This document shows, one piece after another, positions 6,936-15,199 of a DNA stretch of 21,228 nt. The stretch is taken from NCBI GenBank assembly GCA_028684405.1, contig JAQUGA010000019.1:1-21228 (forward strand), written 5' to 3'. The stretch's first letter is position 1; the number at the start of each line of letters is the position of its first letter. The translations under genes and the position numbers were made by a program. The stretch is from Bacteroidales bacterium. Its GTDB lineage: Bacteria > Bacteroidota > Bacteroidia > Bacteroidales > WCHB1-69. The notes beneath the pieces are model-generated. The model saw only the letters and a list, made by a program, of their open reading frames with translations, made no database searches and was not told the origin of the DNA.

Positions 6936-7763
6936 ATGGAAACGAATAGTACACCAAAAAATCCAAAAGTAAATGTAGAAAGTATTTTAGCCGCTAAAAA
7001 TCTAAAATTACCTAAGTTTATAGTTAGGTATCTAAAACGAATAATTCATCAAGATGAAATAAATGATTTCTTGGCGGAAAATGGTCATAAATATGGTATT
7101 GATTTTGCAAATGCTGCCATTGAGATGTTGAATGTAAAAATTAAGGTAAATAATCCCGAAAATATACCACCAACAGGCCGTTTTATAGTTGTTTCCAATC
7201 ATCCTTTAGGTGGTCTTGACGGAATAGCACTAATTAGTACTTTTGGAAAAGTAAGAAAAGATATTTTTTTTCCAGCCAACGACTTATTGCTTTTTTTGAA
7301 AAACATGAATAATATTTTCATTCCCCTTAATAAACATGGTCGCAATACCCATGAAGGAATTGAGCAGTTTAATTCGGTTTTTGCCTCGGATGCATTGGTG
7401 CTTTTTTTCCCAGCAGGGCTTTGTTCGCGCAAGCAAAAAAACGAAATTTGTGATCTGGAATGGAAAAAAACAGTGGTTACCAAAGCACGTCAGTATAAAA
7501 GAGACATAATTCCAGTTTATTTTAATGGTCAAAACAGTCGTTTTTTCTATAATTTGGCTAACTTACGAAAGTTTTTACGCATCAAAACCAATCTCGAAAT
7601 GTTGTATCTGTCGGATGAAATGTATAAACATCGTAACAAAAGTTTTGAAATTACCGTTGGTGAACCAATATCATACGAAACATTCACAAGCGAAAAGAGA
7701 GATATTGAATGGTCGGCATGGTTAAAAGAAAAAGTGTATTCACTTAAACTAGAAACTAATTAA
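6936..7763 (+). CDS. glsA: GlsA-like lyso-aminolipid O-acyltransferase (PlsC family)
   Basis: A 275-residue acyltransferase of the PlsC/LPLAT fold. It probably transfers an acyl chain to the hydroxyl of an N-acyl amino-acid lipid made by the next gene product, at the inner membrane. The catalytic block is NHPLGGLDG (H89, D95). It has five residues between His and Asp rather than the usual HX4D, a spacing seen in the hemolysin-associated acyltransferases. FPAGLCSRK (158-166) replaces the FPEGTRS motif. IPVYFNGQNSRFFY (about 203-216) is the later substrate-site block. The start is ATG 6936; a GTG directly before it at 6933 is in frame but less likely. The gene lies 11 bases from a GlsB-like gene, and the pair matches the glycine-lipid genes described in Bacteroides. 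An ordinary lysophosphatidic acid acyltransferase role is the main alternative. Confidence 0.82.
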   Translation: METNSTPKNPKVNVESILAAKNLKLPKFIVRYLKRIIHQDEINDFLAENGHKYGIDFANAAIEMLNVKIKVNNPENIPPTGRFIVVSNHPLGGLDGIALISTFGKVRKDIFFPANDLLLFLKNMNNIFIPLNKHGRNTHEGIEQFNSVFASDALVLFFPAGLCSRKQKNEICDLEWKKTVVTKARQYKRDIIPVYFNGQNSRFFYNLANLRKFLRIKTNLEMLYLSDEMYKHRNKSFEITVGEPISYETFTSEKRDIEWSAWLKEKVYSLKLETN

Positions 7764-7774
7764 AAGAAAACGCT

Positions 7775-8701
7775 ATGGAGAAAATAATAGATCCTATTTC
7801 ACGAGAACTCATTGAAAAAGAATTACTTGACAAGTATTTGCTACGAACTACAAACTATAGCAATAATCTGATTTTTGATGTAGATATTCATTCGGCACCC
7901 AATACTGTGATGGAATTAGGTCGCTTGAGAGAACTAACTTTTCGGGAAGCCGGAGGAGGAACTGGAAAAGAAGTAGACATTGATGAGTATGATACTGCCG
8001 AAAAACCATTTCGTCAACTTATTGTATGGGATCCTGCAGAACGAGAAATTGTGGGAGCTTATAGATATATACATGGCAAAAATATGAGTTTTGACCAAGA
8101 CGGGCAGCCTTTGAGTCCTACATCTCATTTATTTAAGTTTTCCGAAAAGTTTATTGCAGAATATTTGCCTTATACCATCGAGCTGGGCAGATCTTTTGTT
8201 CAACCCAAATATCAACCGTCAAACAATCCTCGAAAAGGCCTGTATGCCCTTGATAATATTTGGGACGGACTGGGAGCTTTGGTTGTATATAACGACGATT
8301 TAAAATATTTTTTTGGGAAAATGACGATGTACAATTCATATCCACCAAAAGCAAGAGATATGATTTTATATGTATTAAAAAAATATTTTAACGATACCGA
8401 ACAACTGCTATATCCTCACGAAGCTAAAGGGATTCTTTCAGATTGCAGAGAATTAGAAAAAATTTTCGTAAACGATGAATTTGCGAAAGACTTTAAAATC
8501 TTAGTCAGAAAAGTTAGAGAATTTGGAGTAAATGTTCCTTCGCTAATTAATATATATATGGGATTGGCTCCGACGATGAAATGTTTTGGAACTTCAGCCA
8601 ATGAAGATTTTGGTGAAGTTGAAGAAACAGGTATTATGATTACAATAAAGGATATTTATGATGCCAAAAAAGAGCGTCACATCAATTTCCAAAAACGATA
8701 A
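7775..8701 (+). CDS. glsB: GlsB/OlsB-like amino-acid N-acyltransferase
   Basis: A 308-residue GNAT-fold protein of the group often annotated as hemolysin. Its characterised members, OlsB and Bacteroides GlsB, attach a 3-hydroxy-acyl group from ACP to the amino group of ornithine or glycine. This is the first step of aminolipid synthesis. Family marks include LGRLRELTFREAGGGTG (48-64), the GNAT core VGAYRYIHG (93-101), and ELGRSFVQPKYQ (136-147). The C-terminal third (about 190-308) is typical of the longer Bacteroidota form rather than the ~270-residue proteobacterial OlsB. The partner O-acyltransferase is directly upstream. The amino acid used (glycine, serine-glycine, ornithine) cannot be decided from sequence. 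Confidence 0.83.
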   Translation: MEKIIDPISRELIEKELLDKYLLRTTNYSNNLIFDVDIHSAPNTVMELGRLRELTFREAGGGTGKEVDIDEYDTAEKPFRQLIVWDPAEREIVGAYRYIHGKNMSFDQDGQPLSPTSHLFKFSEKFIAEYLPYTIELGRSFVQPKYQPSNNPRKGLYALDNIWDGLGALVVYNDDLKYFFGKMTMYNSYPPKARDMILYVLKKYFNDTEQLLYPHEAKGILSDCRELEKIFVNDEFAKDFKILVRKVREFGVNVPSLINIYMGLAPTMKCFGTSANEDFGEVEETGIMITIKDIYDAKKERHINFQKR

Positions 8702-8710
8702 AACAAAAAA

Positions 8711-9316
8711 ATGATACACAAGGCAGAATTTTTAATGAGTAATCAAGATTACCGTAAATGCCCAGCTCCCAATAAGCCAGAATATGCATTTATTGGACGA
8801 TCAAATGTTGGAAAATCTTCATTAATCAATATGATTACCAATAAAAAGAAACTCGCCAAAACATCTTCTTCTCCAGGAAAAACCCAACTTATCAACCATT
8901 TCTTAATCAATGAACAATGGTATTTGGTCGATTTACCAGGTTATGGCTATGCAAAATCGTCTAAAACAAATCGTCTAAAATGGTTGAAAATGATTTCAGA
9001 TTATCTTACCCACCGTGAAAACTTAATGTGTACTTTTGTTTTAATCGATAGTAGAGTTTCGCCACAAGCCATTGATGTTGAGTTTATGAACAATTTAGGT
9101 AGCTGGCAAATTCCTTTTGTAATCGTTTTTACGAAACGCGATAAAATATCACATCCCATTATGAATGATTTGATTAAAACATACCAGGAAACAATGGCTG
9201 AAACTTGGGAAGAGTTTCCGCAATACTTTATTACTTCATCCGAGAAAAAACTGGGAGGGGACGAGGTTTTGGAATTTATAAAACAAACAAATACCCTATT
9301 CCAAAAATCAATTTAA
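8711..9316 (+). CDS. engB: Ribosome biogenesis GTP-binding protein EngB (YsxC/YihA)
   Basis: A 201-residue TRAFAC-class GTPase needed for assembly of the 50S subunit. All nucleotide-binding motifs are visible: G1 GRSNVGKS (29-36), the G2 region SSPGKTQ (53-59), G3 DLPGYGYA (74-81), G4 TKRDK (141-145), and G5 TSSEKK near residue 176. The length is normal for the family. It lies 9 bases after glsB with no visible terminator between them, so an essential ribosome factor is probably transcribed with the aminolipid genes. Confidence 0.96.
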   Translation: MIHKAEFLMSNQDYRKCPAPNKPEYAFIGRSNVGKSSLINMITNKKKLAKTSSSPGKTQLINHFLINEQWYLVDLPGYGYAKSSKTNRLKWLKMISDYLTHRENLMCTFVLIDSRVSPQAIDVEFMNNLGSWQIPFVIVFTKRDKISHPIMNDLIKTYQETMAETWEEFPQYFITSSEKKLGGDEVLEFIKQTNTLFQKSI

Positions 9317-9350
9317 TTTGCTGAAACTGACTAATTATTAGTTTTTGGAT

Positions 9351-9358
9351 TATTTTTG
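9351..9358 (+). promoter_or_regulatory. Candidate -7 element for the AglD-like membrane protein gene
   Basis: TATTTTTG matches TAnnTTTG and lies 17 bases before the ATG at 9376. The nearest upstream TTTG (9317-9320) is 30 bases away, too far for a normal -33 element. In such AT-rich sequence a chance match is quite possible. Confidence 0.3.
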
Positions 9359-9375
9359 AACCTTAGAATTAATAT

Positions 9376-10437
9376 ATGAATTCAAATTTTGGAAAGATCC
9401 AATCTTTTTTTAGTGCAAAAAGAATTATTATCCCCATTTTAATTGGTCTTTCTGTTGCCCTTTTTTTTGTTTTCAAAGATTTCGATATAGAGGTTTTTAA
9501 AGCTATACGTTTCAATTTTTCCTTTTGGACATGGATTTTTTTAGCTTTGGTTTTTGTGGCCATCAGAGATTTTGCATACATGGTTCGCCTGCGAATGCTT
9601 ACCGATAAAAAAATTGGTTGGCTTCAGTCCTTTCAAGTTATTATGCTCTGGGAATTTGCATCTTCATTAACACCATCGGTTGTTGGCGGATCTGCTATTG
9701 CCATGTTTATTATTAATCAGGAAAACATCTCCTTGGGTCGATCTACCGCCATCGTTATGATTACCGCCATATTTGATGAACTATTTTATATTGTTACCGT
9801 CCCGGTTTTTTTGCTTATGGCCGGATTTAGCAATGTGTTTGTAAAAGGCTCATTGAGCTTTATCGGCATGCAAATGAATGTAGGTTTGCTGTTTTTAGTA
9901 GGATATTTTTTTATTGTTCTTTTGGTTTTAATTTTAAGTTACGGTGTTTTTTTTCGTCCTTACCAAATGCGCTATATTTTGGTTTCCATTTTTTCGATCG
10001 GTTTTTTAAAACGTTGGAAATTCAAAGCTACCCGAACAGGCAATGAAATCATTATTGCATCTCGCGAATACAAAGACAAAACTATTTTTTATTGGCTAAA
10101 ACTCTTTGGAATTACATTTGCTTCTTGGACATCCCGATTCCTCGTAGTAAATTGTATTATAGCCGCTGTTTCATCAAACACAGACCATATTTTGGTTTTT
10201 GCTCGTCAATTGGTGATGTGGGTTATTTTATTAATAAGTCCAACACCTGGTGGAACAGGCATTGCCGAATTTTTCTTTCCTGTATTTTTAAAAGAATTTA
10301 TTCCTGTCGGACTAGCTCCCGCCTTGGCTCTTTTGTGGAGAGCTTTCTCGTATTATCCCTATATTTTTATTGGAATCATTGTTCTTCCTATTTGGTTCAG
10401 ACGAATTCTTAAAAAGAGAAAAAGCGAACAAGAATAG
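9376..10437 (+). CDS. AglD/lysyl-PG synthase TM family membrane protein
   Basis: A 353-residue polytopic inner-membrane protein of the UPF0104 / LPG_synthase_TM family (PF03706). Hydrophobic segments occur near residues 17-33, 50-64, 83-112, 124-150, 168-191, 240-262, 275-290 and 315-339. The two family motifs are present: SLTPSVVGGSAIA (97-109) and SPTPGGTGIAE (288-298). The family includes the flippase half of MprF and archaeal AglD, so a lipid or lipid-linked sugar translocation role is possible. No soluble synthase domain is attached. The neighbouring aminolipid acyltransferase genes make lipid transport an attractive but unproven idea. It ends (TAG) 19 bases from the end of the convergent sucA gene. 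Confidence 0.82.
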   Translation: MNSNFGKIQSFFSAKRIIIPILIGLSVALFFVFKDFDIEVFKAIRFNFSFWTWIFLALVFVAIRDFAYMVRLRMLTDKKIGWLQSFQVIMLWEFASSLTPSVVGGSAIAMFIINQENISLGRSTAIVMITAIFDELFYIVTVPVFLLMAGFSNVFVKGSLSFIGMQMNVGLLFLVGYFFIVLLVLILSYGVFFRPYQMRYILVSIFSIGFLKRWKFKATRTGNEIIIASREYKDKTIFYWLKLFGITFASWTSRFLVVNCIIAAVSSNTDHILVFARQLVMWVILLISPTPGGTGIAEFFFPVFLKEFIPVGLAPALALLWRAFSYYPYIFIGIIVLPIWFRRILKKRKSEQE

Positions 10438-10456
10438 ATTTTTCTGCATTATTCGT

Positions 10457-13228
10457 TTAGTAATCTCTTTTCGAGCAAATCATTCTGCACTCTTGTTTGC
10501 TTCGGGTACAATTGCATTTGCCAAAGGCTTTATCAATTAGTTTTCGCTGTTGTTCTTTATGCAATTGGCTCGAACCCGTAGCCGGACTGCTACTGTCGGG
10601 GCGGGCAACCAAACGCAAAGGAACTTCCTTGAAGTTTCGGTGCAAATACGTCCATGCTCCCATGTTTCCAGGCTCTTCTTGAGCCCAAATCCATTCTACA
10701 GCAGTATGATATTTGTCGACAATTTCATACAATTGATCATACGGAATAGGACTGATTTGTTCCAATCGAATAATTGCTGTCTCTTCCGATTTAAGGATTT
10801 GTTTTTCATCCATTAAATCATAATAGATCTTTCCAGATGTAAAAATCACTCTTTTAATTTTTTCTGGAATCGCTTCAAAATCGTCAATCACTTCCTGAAA
10901 TGTTCCGTTTGTCAAATCTTCCACCGTAGAAATACAGGCTGGGTGTCGCAATAAACTTTTGGGGGTAAAAACAATTAAGGGTTTGCGGAAAGAACGTAAA
11001 AGCTGACGTCGAATCGCATGAAAAAAGTTGGCTGGCGTGGTACAGTTCAAAACTTGCATATTGGATTCATCGCATTGTATTAAAAAACGCTCCATTCGAC
11101 CGCTGGAATGTTCGGGACCTTGTCCTTCAAAACCGTGAGGCAACAGCAATGTTAAACCGCTCATTACGTTCCATTTTTCTTCGCCACTCGAAATAAATTG
11201 ATCAATGATAATTTGTGCACCGTTAGCAAAATCGCCAAACTGTGCTTCCCAAATGGTTAAATAATCGGGTAATGCAATCGAATGTCCGTATTCAAAACCC
11301 AAAACTCCGTATTCTGAAAGCAATGAATTGTAAATTTTAAAAGCTGCATTTTCAGTTTTTACTTGATCCAATGGATAGTATTTTTTTCCTTCCTCATCGG
11401 TAATTACTGCATGTCGGTGCGAAAAAGTGCCTCTTTCAACATCCTGACCGCTCATACGAACGCCCATTCCTTCATTTACCAATCCGGCATATGCCAATAA
11501 CTCACCCATGGCCCAATCAACAATTCCTTTGTTGAAATAATTTTCTTTTCGTTCGGAATAAAGTTTTTCTGTTTTTCGGAAAAATTTGTATTCAGCAGGT
11601 AGATTTGTGATCTTTTTGACAATATCATCCAATGTTTCTTTTGCAATAGAGGTATCTGCTTTTTCTTTGTATATCTCTTCAAATGCTCGGTTTATATGCT
11701 TCCAATCTTCGTGTAAAAAGGAAGAAATAACATTTTTAGTAATGTTGGTAGAAACCAATAAACAATTTTCTAAGTTTTTATTAATGGACTCTTCTATTTT
11801 CTTGATTTCTTCTAAAGTTATCGTTTTTTCAGAAAATAATTTATTCGAATATACATCCAATACATTCGGATGCTTATCAATGCTTTCATATAAAACAGGT
11901 TGAGTAAATCTGGGTTCGTCGCTTTCGTTGTGGCCATGACGGCGATATCCAACAATATCTATAAACACATCTCGGTGAAAAGCTCCTCTGTATTCAAGGG
12001 CTAATTCCATAACCAACGACAAGGCTTCGATATCGTCAGCATTCACATGAAAAATCGGTGCTTGAATGGTTTTGGCAACATCCGTACAGTAATTGCTCGA
12101 ACGGGAATCAGAATATAAAGTGGTAAATCCAATTTGATTATTGGTGACAATATGTATGGTTCCTCCCGTGTGATATGCTGGTAATTCGGACATTTGCAGG
12201 CTTTCATATACAATTCCCTGACCCGATAATGCGGCATCTCCATGAATTACAACGGGAACAACTTTGCTATAATCTCCCTTATATTTAGTGTCAATTTTAG
12301 CTCTAGCTATACCTTGAACAACGGTATCAACGGCTTCTAAATGCGAAGGATTGGGTGCCAAAGTAAGGTTTACTTCTGCCGAAGTTTCTGTTTTGAAAAC
12401 AGAAGTTAGTCCCAAATGATATTTAACATCGCCCAATAAATAGGTGTTTTCGTATTCGTTGCCCTTAAATTCACTAAATATATCAGAAATTGGTTTTTTC
12501 ATGATGTTCGCCAATACCGTTAAACGCCCACGATGAGCCATGCCAATGAAAAATTCACGAATCTTGAGTTCTGCTCCTTTGTTTATTAGGGTGTATAAAC
12601 CTGGAATTAAAGCATCGGTTCCCTCCAACGAAAATCGTTTTTGTCCAGGAAATTTTTTATGGATAAACTTTTCAAAATAAACCGCTTCAGCTAGACTTTT
12701 GTATAAATTCAGCTTTCTATCGTCAGAGAAATTGGGTGTGTTTTTTGATTTCTCCATTTTTGAACGCAACCACAACCTCATTTCTGGAACTCTAATATAG
12801 GCATATTCTACCCCTATAGAACCACAGTAAGTTTCTTGTAAATGAGCGACGATGTTGTGCAAATTTGTTTTGGGCAAGCCTATCTCTGTGGCCGCTTCGT
12901 ACTCTTTAGTCAATTGATCTTTGCTAAATCCATAATGTTCAATATCCAAATTGGGATGATGGTTTTTTCGAGTTAAAATTGGATTTGTTTTGGCAAATAA
13001 GTGTCCTCTTTCACGATAGGCCGTAATTAAGCGAATCACATTAAACTCATCCGAAATCATGCCCGAAGGGCTTTTTGGCAAAATTGGGTAATGAGCTACA
13101 GAAAATTCAAAGCCTTTAAAAAAAGCCTGCCAGCTTGCATCCACTGAGGAAGGATTTTCCTTATATTTTTGATACAAATCTTCGATTACACTGGGGTCTG
13201 ACGAATTTATAAACAATGATTGATCCAT
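10457..13228 (-). CDS. sucA: 2-oxoglutarate dehydrogenase E1 component
   Basis: A 923-residue thiamine-diphosphate enzyme that decarboxylates 2-oxoglutarate and passes the succinyl group to E2 (SucB) in the TCA cycle. The N-terminal DQSLFINSSDPSVIEDLYQK helix is the E1o segment that contacts E2 and E3. GMAHRGRLTVLAN (229-241), HGDAALSGQG (329-338) and NNQIGFTT (363-370) form the cofactor site. MSGQDVERGTFSHRHA and LPHGFEGQGPEHSSGR belong to the transketolase-like C-terminal half. The core ends at KLIDKAFG, but the frame continues about 20 residues with four cysteines (C905, C907, C914, C918), which is unusual. No sucB follows; the next gene is convergent. It is transcribed divergently from wbpE, across a 250-base region. 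Confidence 0.97.
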   Translation of the reverse strand: MDQSLFINSSDPSVIEDLYQKYKENPSSVDASWQAFFKGFEFSVAHYPILPKSPSGMISDEFNVIRLITAYRERGHLFAKTNPILTRKNHHPNLDIEHYGFSKDQLTKEYEAATEIGLPKTNLHNIVAHLQETYCGSIGVEYAYIRVPEMRLWLRSKMEKSKNTPNFSDDRKLNLYKSLAEAVYFEKFIHKKFPGQKRFSLEGTDALIPGLYTLINKGAELKIREFFIGMAHRGRLTVLANIMKKPISDIFSEFKGNEYENTYLLGDVKYHLGLTSVFKTETSAEVNLTLAPNPSHLEAVDTVVQGIARAKIDTKYKGDYSKVVPVVIHGDAALSGQGIVYESLQMSELPAYHTGGTIHIVTNNQIGFTTLYSDSRSSNYCTDVAKTIQAPIFHVNADDIEALSLVMELALEYRGAFHRDVFIDIVGYRRHGHNESDEPRFTQPVLYESIDKHPNVLDVYSNKLFSEKTITLEEIKKIEESINKNLENCLLVSTNITKNVISSFLHEDWKHINRAFEEIYKEKADTSIAKETLDDIVKKITNLPAEYKFFRKTEKLYSERKENYFNKGIVDWAMGELLAYAGLVNEGMGVRMSGQDVERGTFSHRHAVITDEEGKKYYPLDQVKTENAAFKIYNSLLSEYGVLGFEYGHSIALPDYLTIWEAQFGDFANGAQIIIDQFISSGEEKWNVMSGLTLLLPHGFEGQGPEHSSGRMERFLIQCDESNMQVLNCTTPANFFHAIRRQLLRSFRKPLIVFTPKSLLRHPACISTVEDLTNGTFQEVIDDFEAIPEKIKRVIFTSGKIYYDLMDEKQILKSEETAIIRLEQISPIPYDQLYEIVDKYHTAVEWIWAQEEPGNMGAWTYLHRNFKEVPLRLVARPDSSSPATGSSQLHKEQQRKLIDKAFGKCNCTRSKQECRMICSKRDY

Positions 13229-13422
13229 AATTTTAAATACTTATTTCTTGCAAAAAACTATTTTTAGAAGTCCTATAATCTACTCAAACGGATAAAGATA
13301 GAATATTGTTTACATAAATGCCAGATAAAGTTTAAAATTATCCATAGAATACAGCTTATTTGACAGAACAATCTCTTTTTATCTCCATATATCATTTTGA
13401 ATGCAATAACAATAAGCCATCC

Positions 13423-13453
13423 TTTGATATTGATTCAAAATTATGTAATTTTG
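13423..13453 (+). promoter_or_regulatory. Sigma-ABfr type promoter for the wbpE-rfbB operon
   Basis: TTTG at 13423-13426 and TAATTTTG at 13446-13453 are separated by 19 bases, an exact fit to the Bacteroidota consensus TTTG-N19-TAnnTTTG. The -7 element ends 23 bases before the ATG at 13477, which also decides the start of wbpE. On the opposite strand of this 13229-13476 gap, a weak TAGTTTTTTG sequence about 30 bases before sucA is the only promoter-like element I see for that gene. Confidence 0.75.
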
Positions 13454-13476
13454 CTTCTTATAAATTAAACCATACG

Positions 13477-14607
13477 ATGAAAAAAATCCAAATGGTTGAC
13501 TTAAAAAGTCAATATCAAAATATTAAAGAAGAAGTTGATAAAGCAATTGAAGATGTGATAAATAGCACCGCTTTTATAAACGGTCCAGCAGTTAAAGAAT
13601 TTCAAGAGAATTTAGAAAAATATTTAGGAGCAAAACATGTTATTCCTTGTGCCAATGGTACGGATGCTCTGCAAATAGCAATGATGGCGTTGGATTTACA
13701 ACCTGGAGATGAGGTTATCACTACAACATTTACATTTATTGCTACTGCAGAAGTTATTGCTTTACTCAGATTGGCTCCCGTGTTGGTGGATGTGGAACCA
13801 GATACTTTTAATATTTCTATTGAAGCGATTGAAAAAGCTATTACGCCTAAAACCAAAGCCATTGTTCCGGTTCATTTGTTTGGACAATGTGCCAATATGG
13901 AGGCAATTATGGCTTTGGCAAAAAAACACAATCTTTTTGTGATTGAAGATAATTGCCAAGGAATTGGAGCCGATTATCTGTTTTCAGACGGTCGAAAAGT
14001 GAAATCTGGAACGATTGGAGAAATTGGTTGCACTTCCTTTTTCCCTTCCAAAAACTTAGGATGTTATGGTGATGGGGGTGCCATTTTTACCAATGATGAT
14101 GATTTAGCATACAAAATGCGAGGAATTGTAAATCACGGAATGTTTGTCCGTTATCATCACGAAATGGTCGGCGTAAACTCGCGATTGGACAGCATTCAAG
14201 CAGCTATTTTAAATGTAAAATTGAAAAAACTAGACGAATATATCTTAGCCCGTCAAAAAGCAGCAAATTATTACAATACTGCTTTTGCAAATCATCCAAA
14301 AATCAAAACCCCCATTACTTCTTCGTACTCAACTCATGTTTTTCATCAATATACTCTTGTTTTATCCGGAGTTGACAGACCAAAACTTCAAGAATTTATG
14401 ACGGGAAAAGACATTCCTGTGATGATTTATTATCCGATTCCTTTGCATCAGCAAAAAGCATACATTAGCGAACGTTATAAGGATGGTGATTTCCCGGTGG
14501 CAGAACATTTGTCTGCTCATGTTATTTCATTGCCTATGCATACAGAGCTAGAAGATGAGCAGTTGGCTTATATTTCAAATTCGTTATTAGAATTTATCAA
14601 TCGTTAA
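13477..14607 (+). CDS. wbpE: WbpE-like UDP-3-keto-sugar aminotransferase
   Basis: A 376-residue PLP-dependent aminotransferase of the DegT/DnrJ/EryC1/StrS family. By context it aminates C3 of UDP-2-acetamido-3-keto-glucuronate, with glutamate as donor. The Schiff-base lysine is K192 in SFFPSKNLGCYGDGGA, and EDNCQ (157-161) holds the aspartate that contacts the pyridine nitrogen. ANGTDALQIAM (59-69) binds the phosphate, and NHGMFVRYHHEMVGVNSRLD is the family's substrate-side segment. The start is ATG 13477 (MKKIQMVDLK). An in-frame extension back to 13360 overlaps the promoter and does not resemble the family. A WbpD-like gene follows after 10 bases. Confidence 0.92.
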   Translation: MKKIQMVDLKSQYQNIKEEVDKAIEDVINSTAFINGPAVKEFQENLEKYLGAKHVIPCANGTDALQIAMMALDLQPGDEVITTTFTFIATAEVIALLRLAPVLVDVEPDTFNISIEAIEKAITPKTKAIVPVHLFGQCANMEAIMALAKKHNLFVIEDNCQGIGADYLFSDGRKVKSGTIGEIGCTSFFPSKNLGCYGDGGAIFTNDDDLAYKMRGIVNHGMFVRYHHEMVGVNSRLDSIQAAILNVKLKKLDEYILARQKAANYYNTAFANHPKIKTPITSSYSTHVFHQYTLVLSGVDRPKLQEFMTGKDIPVMIYYPIPLHQQKAYISERYKDGDFPVAEHLSAHVISLPMHTELEDEQLAYISNSLLEFINR

Positions 14608-14617
14608 TACAATCATT

Positions 14618-15199
14618 ATGTCAGAAAAATATTATGCACATCCAACAGCCATAGTAGATGACAATTGTCAGATAGGAGAAGGGGTTAAAATTTGGCATTT
14701 TTCCCATATTATGTCAAATTGTGTGATTGGTGATTTTTGCAATATTGGTCAAAATGTGGTCGTGTCGCCTGAAGTTGTTTTAGGAAAAAACGTAAAAGTA
14801 CAAAACAATGTTTCCATTTATACGGGCGTTATTTGCGATGACGATGTTTTTCTGGGACCATCCATGGTCTTCACCAATGTTATAAATCCCCGAAGTGCTG
14901 TCAATCGAAAGTCGGAATATTTGAAAACCCATGTTGGAAAAGGGGCTTCCATTGGTGCAAATGCAACCATTGTGTGCGGTCATAATATTGGCGAATATGC
15001 TTTTATCGGAGCTGGAGCAGTGGTTACAAAAGAAGTACTTCCGTATGCCTTAGTAATGGGTAATCCGGCTCGTCATGTAGGATGGATGAGCGAGTTTGGA
15101 CATCGTTTGAATTTTAACGAAAACAATATTGCCGTTTGTCCAGAAAGTAATGAAAAATATGAACTTATTAATAATCGTGTAAAAAAAACAGTAGAATGA
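14618..15199 (+). CDS. wbpD: WbpD-like UDP-3-amino-sugar N-acetyltransferase
   Basis: A 193-residue left-handed beta-helix acyltransferase with repeated hexapeptides (for example IGEGVK, IGDFCN, IGQNVV, LGKNVK, IGANAT, IGEYAF). Trimeric members such as WbpD/WlbB use acetyl-CoA to acetylate the 3-amino group of UDP-2-acetamido-3-amino-2,3-dideoxy-glucuronate. The C-terminal PYALVMGNPARHVGWMSEFG segment is the usual end of this group. The N-terminal HPTAIVDDNCQIGEGVKIWHF matches the WbpD start. Its stop overlaps the wbpB start (ATGA), showing tight coupling with the other enzymes of the pathway. Confidence 0.92.
   Translation: MSEKYYAHPTAIVDDNCQIGEGVKIWHFSHIMSNCVIGDFCNIGQNVVVSPEVVLGKNVKVQNNVSIYTGVICDDDVFLGPSMVFTNVINPRSAVNRKSEYLKTHVGKGASIGANATIVCGHNIGEYAFIGAGAVVTKEVLPYALVMGNPARHVGWMSEFGHRLNFNENNIAVCPESNEKYELINNRVKKTVE

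Noticed and set aside
9327..9341. Small AT hairpin (ACTAATTATTAGT then T residues) after engB as a terminator
   Set aside because: The stem is only five or six A/T-rich pairs with a tiny loop, too weak to support a terminator call.
10497..12243. Open frames of 60-105 codons on both strands within sucA
   Set aside because: They lie in other frames of a complete, well-recognised enzyme gene and show no family features.
13360..13476. In-frame N-terminal extension of the aminotransferase reading frame by 39 residues
   Set aside because: The extension overlaps an excellent promoter (13423-13453), has no family resemblance, and starts at a TTG. ATG 13477 gives the normal WbpE N-terminus.
12000..13476. 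Functional link between sucA and the WbpB/WbpE use of 2-oxoglutarate
   Set aside because: Both involve 2-oxoglutarate, but the genes are divergent with separate promoters and the metabolite is central. Adjacency is more likely chance.
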